A stretch of 64,000 bases of DNA from Paenibacillus dendritiformis. GTDB lineage: Bacteria; Bacillota; Bacilli; Paenibacillales; Paenibacillaceae. The position numbers and the translations under genes were made by a program. The DNA lies in the NCBI RefSeq assembly GCF_021654795.1, contig NZ_AP025344.1, positions 4,650,501-4,714,500 on the forward strand, given 5' to 3'. Each line of letters opens with the position of its first letter. The stretch's first letter is position 1. The notes beneath the pieces are model-generated. The model searched no databases and was not told the origin of the DNA. It worked only from the letters and a program-made list of their open reading frames with translations. Shown here piece after piece: positions 32,134 to 40,858 of the stretch.

Positions 32134-34914
32134 TTAATTAACGTCCTGCTCTATCAATTCCAGCCATTCATTGAACTCGCTCTGCAGCTTCTGGTATTCG
32201 TCCTTCAGTTGAAGATAGGCCTCCTCGGTCTCCTTGGCCTGCTGCCGCTCCATATCGCGCTCCACCTGCGACAGCCGGAATTGATGCGACAGCACCTCGA
32301 ATTGCTCCTGAATCTGCTTCAGCTCCTCAAGCTGCTCCTGGCCGCTCTGCTCGGCCGCCTGCAAGCTGCGCAGCTCGGATTCCGCCTCTCTCAGCCTCCG
32401 CTGCAGTTCATCCCGTTCTTCATTCCAGGCCTTGAACGCCAAGGACCAATCTTGTTCCTGCTCTGCCCATTCGTCGGCCTGAGCTTGCCAAGCGGCTTCG
32501 ATCCGCTTCCATTCCTGCTCCCGAGCCTGGAATTGCTCGAAATGCTCCTGCCACTGTTCCTCTCGCTGCTCCCACTTCTGCTCCAGCTCCTGCCAGTGCG
32601 CGTCGCGGGCTTGCAGCTTGGCCTGCCATTCCGCCTCCAGACGCCCGCATTCCGCTTCCCAGCGGGCAGTCTGCTCCCGCGCTTCCAACAAGTCGCGCTG
32701 GGCCGTCTCAACCGCTGCGGCAGCCTCCTGCTGCGCTTCTTGGACGGTCTCGACAGCCGCTTTCCAATCGATCGCCTTCGCTTCCAGCTGCCGGTTCTTC
32801 TCCTCCAGCTCCGCGATCAGCTCATCATAAGCCTGCTGCTCCTGCGCTTCCTTCGCGCGCCATGCGCTGCGCTCCGCTTCATGCTGCTCCCGCAACGCGG
32901 CAACAGCCTGCTCGGTCTGCGCACGCCACGCGTCCCGCTCGGCCGCGAGCCGTTCCTCCAGCTCCCGCTTGGAGGCCGCAAGCTCCGCTTCCCGCTCTTC
33001 GGCCGCCTGCTTCAGCAGGCCGCGCTCGCGATCTTCGGCCTGCTGCAGCATCTCCATCGCGTCGGAGAGCGATTGCTGCAGCTCGGCCGCATTCGCATGG
33101 GCCTCGTCGCGAACCCGCATCAGGCGCTCCATCTCCACCTGTCGGGCCCGATCAAGCTCCTCCGCCCGGCTCAGGCGGCCCTCCAGCTGCTGGATGCGCG
33201 CCGCCGCTTGCGCCAGCTTCGCATCCGCTTCCTCGCGCAGCGCTCTCTCCTCCGCCAGCGCCTTCGCGTGCTCCTCCGCTGTCTCGGCCGCTCTCGCTTC
33301 CGCCTCCTCGCGCAGCGTTCTCTCCTCGGCCAGCGCCTTCGCGTGCTCTTCCGCTGCCTCGGCCGCTCCTGCTTCCGCTTCCTCGCGCAGCGTTCTCTCC
33401 TCGGCCAGCGCCTTCGCGTGCTCTTCCTCCGCTTCGAGCTGAAGGCTTGTCATCGCATCCACATCTTCGGCATGGCGATTATGCACCTTTTCCAGCTCCT
33501 CCGCATGAGCCGCCTGGAGACGGTTCAGCTTGTCCTGCCATTCGCCGATGGTCTGCTCCAGCTCCTCTTGATGCGCTTCAAGCCATTGCCCGCGCTCGGC
33601 CTCTTGCGCCGCGTGCAAGCGATCGATTTCCGCCCGAAGCTTCTCCAGCTCGGCAGCCGCTTGTTCCTCCGCTTCGCGCTTCGCCTGCTCCACCAAGGCT
33701 GCGTGCTCCGCGGCCCAAGCCTCTCGCTCCGCCTTCAGTTTCGCCTCGGCTTGCTTCAGTTGGAGCGCATGCCCCGATTTGACGGCGGCCAACTGTTCCT
33801 GCTGCTGCTCCTTCAAGCGTTCCATCCGTTCCAGGAAGCCGCGCTCGAGCTGCTGCCGCTCGACTTCCGCCTCCTGACGGACTTTCTCTTGGGCAGCCTT
33901 ATATTCCTCCGTCAGCTCGCTCAGGCGACGGTTCAACTCTTCTTCATGCCGCCGCGCCTGTTCGGCGAGCTGCTGCTTAGCCTGCTCTTCCCGCCGGCGC
34001 GCCCGTTTTTCCGCTTCCGCTGCCTGCGCCGCCAATTGGCCTTCCCAAGCGGCGGTCTGCTCGGCAAGCTGTTCCTCCCAGATCGTTGCGGTCTCTTCAG
34101 CCAACCGCTCTGCCGCCGCGATCTTTTCTTTCCATTCCGCTTCCTGGGCATTCAGCTTCTCGCTCCACGCTTGCTCGCCGGCTTCCAGCTTGGCCTGCCA
34201 GCTCTTCGCCTGAGCGGCCAGCTTCTCGCTCCAGCTCCGCTCCTGTTCGGACAGCTTCTGCTTCATCTGCTGTTCGTGCTTCGCGGCCGCTTGCTCCTTC
34301 TCCGCCACCGCCTGCTTCCACTTGCCTTCCAGCTCCTGCAGCTTGCGCTTCGCCTCTTGTTCTCGCGCCGCCGCGGACTGCATGCTGCGTTCCGCTTCCT
34401 TGAACTGCTGGCTCAGCTTCTGAAGCCGTTCATCAGCCAGCTTCTTCTGTTCCGACAGCTGCTGGTTCGACTCCTTCAGCTTGGCCGTCTCCGCGCGCAG
34501 ACCGGCCGTCTGCTTCTCGGTGTTCTCCTTCTCCGCCGTCAACGACTGCTGAAGCTGCTTAATTTGGGCTCCCGTCTCCTTACGCAGCTCCTCCAGGGCC
34601 CGTTCCGATTGGGATTTCACCCGCTCCAGCTCCCGGGTCAGCTCCTGGCCGGCCTGTTCCTGCTCCTGCAGAGACTGACTCATCCGCGCATGGTCATCCT
34701 GAATTTTCTGCACTTCTTCCGCAATATGCACAGCCGCAAGGACGGCGATGCGCGTCGTATCCAATCTGGAATTGACGTCAGAGATGGTGCGCATGCGCTC
34801 GTCTACCATAGCGGCGATGTTTCTCATGTATTCCTTGCTCGTGGTTCCTACCAATTTATACTGCGTTCCATATATGTCAACCGTAACCCGATGCTTATTG
34901 TCCGGAGTGGTCAT
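32134..34914 (-). CDS. zapA: ZapA-domain protein with a giant coiled-coil extension
   Basis: This 926-residue protein starts at the ATG after AAGGAGG. Residues 1-95 are ZapA, the FtsZ-ring bundling protein (RVTVDIYGTQYKLVGTTSKE, MRNIAAMVDERMRTI, RIAVLAAVHIAEEVQKIQDD). Ordinary ZapA ends there; this one continues for about 830 residues of almost pure Glu/Gln/Ala/Lys coiled coil with heptads and many tryptophans (AEWQAKLQARDAHWQELEQK). A 25-residue unit starting EEHAKALAEERTLREEAEA is repeated three times (about residues 490-565). Its place between pheT and cvpA is the usual bacillar zapA locus. The extension could span from the Z-ring into the cytoplasm. The ZapA part is sure; the role of the tail is unknown. 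Confidence 0.9.
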   Translation of the reverse strand: MTTPDNKHRVTVDIYGTQYKLVGTTSKEYMRNIAAMVDERMRTISDVNSRLDTTRIAVLAAVHIAEEVQKIQDDHARMSQSLQEQEQAGQELTRELERVKSQSERALEELRKETGAQIKQLQQSLTAEKENTEKQTAGLRAETAKLKESNQQLSEQKKLADERLQKLSQQFKEAERSMQSAAAREQEAKRKLQELEGKWKQAVAEKEQAAAKHEQQMKQKLSEQERSWSEKLAAQAKSWQAKLEAGEQAWSEKLNAQEAEWKEKIAAAERLAEETATIWEEQLAEQTAAWEGQLAAQAAEAEKRARRREEQAKQQLAEQARRHEEELNRRLSELTEEYKAAQEKVRQEAEVERQQLERGFLERMERLKEQQQEQLAAVKSGHALQLKQAEAKLKAEREAWAAEHAALVEQAKREAEEQAAAELEKLRAEIDRLHAAQEAERGQWLEAHQEELEQTIGEWQDKLNRLQAAHAEELEKVHNRHAEDVDAMTSLQLEAEEEHAKALAEERTLREEAEAGAAEAAEEHAKALAEERTLREEAEARAAETAEEHAKALAEERALREEADAKLAQAAARIQQLEGRLSRAEELDRARQVEMERLMRVRDEAHANAAELQQSLSDAMEMLQQAEDRERGLLKQAAEEREAELAASKRELEERLAAERDAWRAQTEQAVAALREQHEAERSAWRAKEAQEQQAYDELIAELEEKNRQLEAKAIDWKAAVETVQEAQQEAAAAVETAQRDLLEAREQTARWEAECGRLEAEWQAKLQARDAHWQELEQKWEQREEQWQEHFEQFQAREQEWKRIEAAWQAQADEWAEQEQDWSLAFKAWNEERDELQRRLREAESELRSLQAAEQSGQEQLEELKQIQEQFEVLSHQFRLSQVERDMERQQAKETEEAYLQLKDEYQKLQSEFNEWLELIEQDVN
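33215..33438 (-). repeat. 75-bp tandem repeat, three copies, inside zapA
   Basis: The coding repeat has an exact 75-bp period (CGCGCAG starts at 33309 and again at 33384) and encodes the 25-residue coiled-coil unit EEHAKALAEERTLREEAEA plus six variable residues. 25 residues is not a multiple of seven, so each copy shifts the heptad register. Copy number may vary between strains. Confidence 0.8.
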
Positions 34915-35040
34915 CCTTGCGTCCTCCTTGCCTTCATGTCGCCCTGGCCTTCCTGATGCTGCCAAGCGCTGACATTATCTATACTTGCTTCCCTATTAGG
35001 TTCGGCATGACAAGCATCATTTCCTTCTCCGATTCTAGAG

Positions 35041-35287
35041 GTTGTTCAAAAAGTCCGCTTTTGATCACGCAGCAGCTCGCGCAAGAAATTCGGCATCAAA
35101 CTCGCACTCATTCTCGATAAGCGTATGCTTTCACAGTATGTTTCCTGGGGAAACATTTTATCTGCTCCTGCAGTCTCCCCTGCACTGCGCTGCTATTTGC
35201 AAGTTTTGGAAGCAAAACCCGCTTCGGCAGCAATCCCTTCGAATTCGAGCAATCTTCCCTGTGCTGTAAACCGGATTTTTGAACACG
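35041..35287. repeat. MITE-like element with inverted ends
   Basis: The left end reads GTTGTTCAAAAAGTCCG; the right end, on the other strand, reads GTGTTCAAAAATCCG, so about 14 bases form imperfect terminal inverted repeats around 245 bp of non-coding DNA. No transposase is inside, and the minus-strand frame across it looks like translated repeat sequence rather than a protein. It lies between zapA and the pheST terminator. Copy number in the genome is unknown. Confidence 0.5.
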
Positions 35288-35396
35288 CACTTCAACAGAA
35301 ATGTCTTGTTTTTCCTTACGAAAAAAGCGCCTCAAAGCAGACGCAAACGGTTCGGCCTCTCCGCGAGAGGAAAGCGTTGCTGCGAGAGGAGGACAG

Positions 35397-35445
35397 AAAA
35401 GCGGACTGCCCGCTCCCCCATGAGGCCAAAGGGACGGCAATCCGC
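35397..35445 (-). terminator. Terminator of pheST
   Basis: GCGGACTGCC and GGCAATCCGC pair with one mismatch around a GC-rich loop; on the minus strand TTTTCT follows. It lies 16 nt after the pheT stop. Confidence 0.75.
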
Positions 35446-35460
35446 TTGCTTGTTATCGTT

Positions 35461-37899
35461 CTATTTGCGGAGCTCCGCTTCGAATCCGGCTTCCAGGGCG
35501 GATACGACACGTCCGTGAATCTCCGTAATCTCTTCGTCGGTCAATGTCCGTTCCGGATGGCGGTACGTGAACGAGATCGCCACGCTCTTCTTGTCCGGCG
35601 CAATCCGATCCCCGGTATAGACATCGAATACGCGGACCGATTCCAGCCATTCTCCCGCCGCGTCCTTCGCCGTCTGCACGAGCTCGCCGACCGCCGCGCC
35701 GCGATCGACGACGATCGCGATGTCGCGATCGACAGCAGGGAAGCGAGGAAGCGTCTTGTAGACGATATCGGCGGAAGCCGCTTCAATCAACGGCTTCAGA
35801 TGAATTTCCGCGACATAAGTGTCGCCCAGATCCTTCTCCCGCTGCACCTCCGGATGCAATTGGCCAATGATGCCAAGCCGCTGCTCTTCCCCGTTCGCCT
35901 GGAGATACATCGTCGCCGAACGGCCGGGGTGCAAGCCTTGCGGGCGGTTCGCCTCATAGCGGATCTGTCCCTCAAGGCCGAAATGCGCCGCCAAGCTGTC
36001 GACAATCCCCTTCACATCATAGAAATCGACCGCTTCCTCCGCGATATTCCATTGCGGCGCCCGCCGCGCGCCCGCCAACAGCAGGCCAAGCACCGGCTCC
36101 TCCTGAGGAATCTCCGTCAGCGCTTCCTGCGGCGTCATGTACAAGCTGCCCAATTCAAAAATCTGAATGTTGTCCGATTTGCGGTTCCGGTTGTACGCCG
36201 CGACATCTAGCATGCTCGGCAGCAGGCTCGTGCGGAGCACGCTGCGTTCCTCGCTCATCGGCATAAGCAGCTTGACCGGAACGGCATCCGCCGCCACCGC
36301 CGGGAACAGCTTCGCTTCCGCCGGATGCGTGAACGAGTACGTCACCGTCTCATGCAGCCCGTTGTCCGTCAGCAATTGGCGGATGGCGCGGCGGATTCGC
36401 TGCGGATTCGTCAGATGGCCCGGCGTCGTCACGCCTTCGATCGCCGTCGTCGGAATCCGGTTATAGCCGTAAATGCGGGCAACCTCCTCAATCAGATCGA
36501 CTTCGCGCGCAATATCGCCGCGCCGGCCCGGAACCGTCACCTGGAATGCGTCGCCGGACGGTTCCGATTCGAGGCCGAGCCGGTCCAGAATCGTCTTCAC
36601 TTCCTGCGGATGGAGCGAGGTGCCGAGCAGACGGTTCGTATTGCCTAGCGTAAGCGTGACGACCGGGCGCTCATGACGCTGCTTGATCTCTTCGACGATG
36701 CCTGCGGAGACCGTGCCGTTCCCCAATTGGCGAATCAATTCGGCCGCGCGGTTCAAGGCCGGGATGACCGCTTCCGGATTCGCTTCCTTCTCGAAGCGGA
36801 GCGACGCTTCGGAGCGAAGCCCGAGCTGACGGGACGTTCTGCGCACGACGCTTCCCGCGAAATGGGCGGATTCCAGCAAAATGTTGGCCGTCCGCTCCGT
36901 TACCTCCGAGTTGGCGCCGCCCATCACGCCCGCGAGCCCGATCGGCTTCGATCCGTCCGTAATGAGGAGCATATGCGGCTCCAGCTTCCGCTCCTGTCCA
37001 TCCAGCGTCACGAGGGTCTCGCCTTCGCGCGCGTAACGGACGTCGATCGTGCCTTCGTTCAACTGGTCGGCATCGAACGCATGCAGCGGCTGACCGTATT
37101 CCAGCATGACGAAATTCGTCACGTCCACGATATTGTTGATCGGACGCACGCCCGCCGCCAACAGCCGGTTCTGCAGCCACAGCGGGGATGGCTGAATTGT
37201 CACATTGCGGATATAGCGGGCCGCATAATGAGCGCATCCGTCGGCTGCGCTGATGCTGACGCGGATCGCATCCGATGCCTGCGCAGCGTCCTCCTGGACC
37301 TGGGTCTCCGGCAGGCGGAGCGGGCGCTCGAGCAGCGCGGACGTCTCATAAGCCACGCCCAGCATGCTTAGGCAGTCCGAGCGGTTCGGCGTCAGATCCA
37401 GCTCCAGCACATGGTCGTTCAGACCGAGCACATCCGCGATCGGCGTTCCGACTTCGGTGCCCTCCGGCAGGACGAGAATCCCTTCCTGCATTTCCTTCGG
37501 CAGCAGCTTGTCGTTCATGCCCAGCTCCTTCGCCGAGCAGATCATGCCCTGCGACTCGACGCCGCGCAGCTTTGCCTTCTTGATCTTCATGCCGCCCGGC
37601 ATGACCGTCCCGAGCAGCGCAACAGGCACCTTTTGGCCGGCGTCCACATTTTTGGCCCCGCATACGATCTGCAGCACTTCGCCTGTTCCGGCATCCACCT
37701 GGCAGACATTGAGCTTGTCCGCGTCCGGATGCTTCTCCTTGGATTGCACGTAACCGACAACGACGCCGCTTACTCCTTTGTTGCGATTTTCGATGACATC
37801 AATCTCGATGCCGGCTTCCGTCATCCGCGCCGCCAATTCCTCGGCGGTCACGCCGGACAGATCGATATATTCGGATAACCATTGGTAGGATACATTCAT
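35461..37899 (-). CDS. pheT: Phenylalanine-tRNA ligase beta subunit
   Basis: This 812-residue bacterial PheT is full length. Domains in order are an EMAP-like tRNA-binding domain (about 40-150, VVGYVQSKEKHPDADKLNVC), B3/B4 editing core (about 205-390, including DVTNFVMLEYGQPLHAFDAD), B5 (about 405-475), the catalytic-like core, and the anticodon-binding FDX-ACB domain at the end (LPRFPAVDRDIAIVVDRGA). It forms an alpha2-beta2 enzyme with PheS, whose gene precedes it by 42 nt. Both should be controlled by the T-box upstream of pheS. Confidence 0.97.
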   Translation of the reverse strand: MNVSYQWLSEYIDLSGVTAEELAARMTEAGIEIDVIENRNKGVSGVVVGYVQSKEKHPDADKLNVCQVDAGTGEVLQIVCGAKNVDAGQKVPVALLGTVMPGGMKIKKAKLRGVESQGMICSAKELGMNDKLLPKEMQEGILVLPEGTEVGTPIADVLGLNDHVLELDLTPNRSDCLSMLGVAYETSALLERPLRLPETQVQEDAAQASDAIRVSISAADGCAHYAARYIRNVTIQPSPLWLQNRLLAAGVRPINNIVDVTNFVMLEYGQPLHAFDADQLNEGTIDVRYAREGETLVTLDGQERKLEPHMLLITDGSKPIGLAGVMGGANSEVTERTANILLESAHFAGSVVRRTSRQLGLRSEASLRFEKEANPEAVIPALNRAAELIRQLGNGTVSAGIVEEIKQRHERPVVTLTLGNTNRLLGTSLHPQEVKTILDRLGLESEPSGDAFQVTVPGRRGDIAREVDLIEEVARIYGYNRIPTTAIEGVTTPGHLTNPQRIRRAIRQLLTDNGLHETVTYSFTHPAEAKLFPAVAADAVPVKLLMPMSEERSVLRTSLLPSMLDVAAYNRNRKSDNIQIFELGSLYMTPQEALTEIPQEEPVLGLLLAGARRAPQWNIAEEAVDFYDVKGIVDSLAAHFGLEGQIRYEANRPQGLHPGRSATMYLQANGEEQRLGIIGQLHPEVQREKDLGDTYVAEIHLKPLIEAASADIVYKTLPRFPAVDRDIAIVVDRGAAVGELVQTAKDAAGEWLESVRVFDVYTGDRIAPDKKSVAISFTYRHPERTLTDEEITEIHGRVVSALEAGFEAELRK

Positions 37900-37941
37900 G
37901 GCCGTTCGCTTCCTTTCCTGTGAGAAGTAGTCCCTTCCGGC

Positions 37942-38976
37942 TTACATGCGAGCAAATTGCTGCAAGAACCGCAAGTCATTCGTATAGAAATGACGGATAT
38001 CATCCACTCCGTACTTGAGCATCGCAATCCGTTCTACGCCCATGCCGAACGCGAATCCGGTGTACTTCTCCGGATCGTAGCCGCTCATCTCCAACACGCG
38101 CGGATGAACCATCCCCGCTCCCAAGATCTCGATCCAGCCGGTCTGCTTGCAGATGCGGCAGCCGCTGCCGCCGCATTTCACGCAAGTGACATCGATCTCC
38201 GTGCTTGGCTCCGTGAACGGGAAGAAGCTCGGACGGAGCCGGATCTGCATATGCGGACCGAACATTTCGCGCGAGAACTGAAGAAGCGTGCCCTTCAGAT
38301 CGCTCATCCGGATATTTTCGCCGATCACAAGGCCCTCGATCTGATGGAACATGAACGAATGCGTCGCATCGTCGTCATCGCGGCGGTATACCCGGCCCGG
38401 GCAGATGATTTTGACCGGCACCTCGCCCTTCATCTTCTCCATCGTGCGCACCTGAACCGGCGATGTCTGCGTCCGCATCAGCAGCTCCTCCGTAATATAG
38501 AAGGAATCCTGCATATCGCGGGCCGGGTGATCCTTCGGCAGGTTCAGCGCCTCGAAGTTATAGTAATCATGCTCGACCTCCGGTCCTTCCGCTACCGTAT
38601 ACCCCATGCCGATGAAAATGTCTTCAATCTCCTGAATGACCTTTTGCAGCGGATGTACCGCTCCCTGGGCCATCGGGCGGCCCGGCAGCGTAACGTCAAT
38701 CGTCTCCGCCTGAAGGCGCCGTTCCGTCTCCTCGCGCTGGAATGCGGCCTGCTTCTCTTCGATGAATTGCTCGATGGCTCCGCGCACCTCGTTCGCCACC
38801 TGGCCGATCAGCGGACGCTCTTCCGCGCTCAGACTGCCCATGCCGCGCAATATTTCAGTAAGCGCCCCTTTTTTGCCAAGAAATTTGACGCGCAGCTCGT
38901 TCAAGTTGTTCGCATCCTTCACTTGCTGCAGCTTCTCCAGCGCTTCGGCGCGCAACGCCTGCAAACGCTCTTTCAT
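37942..38976 (-). CDS. pheS: Phenylalanine-tRNA ligase alpha subunit
   Basis: This catalytic subunit has 344 residues from [16 protein letters not shown] (ATG after GGGAGG; the frame to 39120 runs through the T-box and is not real). An N-terminal coiled coil (1-90) precedes the class II core with [20 protein letters not shown], the motif 2 region [20 protein letters not shown], and motif 3 with [21 protein letters not shown] Cys-rich loop [20 protein letters not shown] is typical of bacterial PheS. Confidence 0.97.
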   Translation of the reverse strand: MKERLQALRAEALEKLQQVKDANNLNELRVKFLGKKGALTEILRGMGSLSAEERPLIGQVANEVRGAIEQFIEEKQAAFQREETERRLQAETIDVTLPGRPMAQGAVHPLQKVIQEIEDIFIGMGYTVAEGPEVEHDYYNFEALNLPKDHPARDMQDSFYITEELLMRTQTSPVQVRTMEKMKGEVPVKIICPGRVYRRDDDDATHSFMFHQIEGLVIGENIRMSDLKGTLLQFSREMFGPHMQIRLRPSFFPFTEPSTEIDVTCVKCGGSGCRICKQTGWIEILGAGMVHPRVLEMSGYDPEKYTGFAFGMGVERIAMLKYGVDDIRHFYTNDLRFLQQFARM

Positions 38977-39021
38977 GGTGTCAACCTCCCTTTCATTTTC
39001 AGCAAAAATCCATATTAAAAA

Positions 39022-39292
39022 CAAAAAGGCCTTCTCTGTCTCAAGGGACGAGAAGGCCGTGGTACCACCCTTATTAGACATCACGCGCTTCGGCATGGCC
39101 GAGGCCGCGAACTGTCTCACTTGATACGACGATAACGGGTCGTTCGCCGGGAGCCCCTACTGGCACAGGCGGTGCCTGCCGTTCAAGGCCCTGCTCCGGA
39201 GTGAATTTCGGCAGTCCATGTCTTCAGACGCGCTCTCAATCGGCGGCGCATCCTCCCTGGGAAGCGGTGCTGCGTACTTGTCTCCATCTTGG
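39022..39292 (-). promoter_or_regulatory. T-box leader of pheST
   Basis: On the minus strand AAGGGTGGTACCACGG (39072-39057) is the T-box sequence, followed by the terminator GAGAAGGCC-loop-GGCCTTCTC and T-run (39058-39022). The 5' part begins near GATGGAGACAAGTACG with the stem I pattern. A TTC triplet at 39205-39203 (GAAATTCACTCC) is in the right region to be the phenylalanine specifier. Uncharged tRNA-Phe should allow read-through. Confidence 0.92.
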
Positions 39293-39677
39293 CAGTTGCA
39301 TGGATACGTATGCGTTAGGTTCAAACCAATGCTGTTGCCTAATGTCAACGCATTACATTTCAAGTATTATAGTCAACTCGACGCTGTTTTGCAAGTCTCA
39401 TTCGCGGAGTTCCCCGTTCTGAGATCTGATTGATTCCGAACCATCGAGAAACAGGACATCACAGCTGTTTTCTCCGCTCCCCCATCCGTCCGTCTGCTCA
39501 TTTTATTCAGCATGTCATTTACACAGACAGTATTTGAAAAAAGAAAGCCTCATTCTTATTATGACGTATTATATTAAAAATATGCGATTATATATTACAC
39601 ATCATTTATTTATTGTGATATACTGTATCATGAAAAAGAAACCAAATACGGTTCCACTTTGAAGGAGGAATTCTACA
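39293..39677. other. AT-rich intergenic stretch before gapB
   Basis: No gene is seen. The last 140 nt are very AT-rich, and TGATATACTGTATCATG near 39617 could hold the gapB promoter (TATACT) and an operator. In B. subtilis gapB is repressed by CcpN on glucose, but I cannot identify a binding site with confidence. The ribosome binding site GAAGGAGG is at about 39661. Confidence 0.45.
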
Positions 39678-40718
39678 ATGGCTTTACCTGTTGCCATCAA
39701 CGGCATGGGCCGCATCGGCCGTCTCGTGCTGCGCCGCGCTATGGATGAAGCGCATTCACCGATCGCCATCCGGGCCGTGAACACTCTTTATCCCGCTGCC
39801 ACCATCGCGCATCTGCTCAAGTACGATTCCATTCACGGGAAATGGAACGCGAACATCGCCGCTGAAGGCAATACGCTCCTTATTAATGATACGCCCATTG
39901 AGGTCGTGGCAGAAGCCGATCCGTCCCGGCTGCCTTGGCAGCCGCTCGGCATTCATACCGTCATCGATGCCACCGGCAAATTCACCGATCGCCCGGGCGC
40001 TTCCAAACATATTGAAGCCGGCGCGGAGAAAGTCGTCATTACCGCCCCAGGCAAAGACCTCGACCTGACGATCGTGATGGGCGTCAACGAGCATATGTAC
40101 GACGATAAAAGCCATCATCTTGTCTCGGCCGCATCCTGCACCACGAACTGCCTCGCGCCGCTGCTTCATCTGCTTGATCGCTCGTTCGGCGTCGCATCCG
40201 GCTGGATGACCACCATTCATTCCTACACCAATGATCAGAAGCATCTCGATAATCCGCATAAAGATTTGCGCCGCGCGCGGGCATGCACGCAGTCCATCGT
40301 CCCGACGACCACCGGCGTAGGCAAGGCGCTGGCCGGGATTCTGCCGCATCTGGCGAATTCGGTGCAAGGCATCTCGGTGCGCGTGCCGACGCCGGACGTC
40401 TCGCTCGTTGATTTGACGGCCGAAGTGAAAACTTCCGTGACCGCGGACGATGTCCGGCTCGCCTTCCTGCATGCGATCCGCGACGGGCATGATCGTTATC
40501 TCGAATGGTGCGACGAGCCGCTCGTCTCCACCGACTTCATCGGCAACGACAAATCTGCCGTCGTCGACGGGATGTCGCTTATCGCTCATGGCACCCACAT
40601 CAAGCTTCTCGCCTGGTACGACAACGAATGGGCCTACGCGGCCCGGGTCGTCGACTTGACCCGTCACGTTGCGCTGGAGGGAGTGAAAGGCTCATGCAAA
40701 ACGGCAGCTGCCCGGTAA
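39678..40718 (+). CDS. gapB: Glyceraldehyde-3-phosphate dehydrogenase, GapB type
   Basis: This 346-residue protein has the Rossmann start VAINGMGRIGRLVLRR, catalytic C154 in SAASCTTNCLAP, and TTIHSYTNDQKHLDNPHKDL in the middle. It resembles B. subtilis GapB more than GapA: AHLLKYDSIHGKW, DNPHKDLRRARAC and an asparagine (AVN) where NAD-specific enzymes have aspartate, which suggests NADP use. GapB works in the gluconeogenic direction, making glyceraldehyde-3-phosphate from 1,3-bisphosphoglycerate. Coupling to ppdK downstream supports that role. Confidence 0.88.
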   Translation: MALPVAINGMGRIGRLVLRRAMDEAHSPIAIRAVNTLYPAATIAHLLKYDSIHGKWNANIAAEGNTLLINDTPIEVVAEADPSRLPWQPLGIHTVIDATGKFTDRPGASKHIEAGAEKVVITAPGKDLDLTIVMGVNEHMYDDKSHHLVSAASCTTNCLAPLLHLLDRSFGVASGWMTTIHSYTNDQKHLDNPHKDLRRARACTQSIVPTTTGVGKALAGILPHLANSVQGISVRVPTPDVSLVDLTAEVKTSVTADDVRLAFLHAIRDGHDRYLEWCDEPLVSTDFIGNDKSAVVDGMSLIAHGTHIKLLAWYDNEWAYAARVVDLTRHVALEGVKGSCKTAAAR

Positions 40719-40858
40719 TGCTGGGCACCATTCTGTGCGAACGCTGCGGTACCCTTTTGGAGGAAATCGATACAGAGAAAGTGATCGTGTACTATCACCG
40801 GTGCAGCGACTGCGCCGTCTGTTCCAAAATCGACAAAATCGGGGGCGAATGTGAATGA
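40718..40858 (+). CDS. SR1P-like Gap-binding small protein
   Basis: This 46-residue protein starts at the ATG that overlaps the gapB stop (TAATG) and ends over the ppdK start (ATGA). It reads MLGTILCERCGTLLEEIDTE then KVIVYYHRCSDCAVC, which is the pattern of SR1P: MGTIxC, an acidic EDEK-like turn and a Cys pair after an aromatic YY. B. subtilis SR1P is encoded by the dual-function RNA SR1 and binds GapA, promoting RNA degradation by RNase J1. Here the gene sits between gapB and ppdK in one operon. The CERC and CSDCAVC sites suggest bound zinc. Confidence 0.8.
   Translation: MLGTILCERCGTLLEEIDTEKVIVYYHRCSDCAVCSKIDKIGGECE

Noticed and set aside
32131-34956. 941-codon open frame on the plus strand opposite zapA
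   Set aside because: It is the mirror of the ZapA coiled-coil gene, made of leucine- and arginine-rich runs that follow from reading Glu/Gln/Lys codons backwards; it has no known domain.
38977-39120. N-terminal extension of PheS
   Set aside because: It runs through the T-box terminator, and GGGAGG lies before the ATG at 38976.
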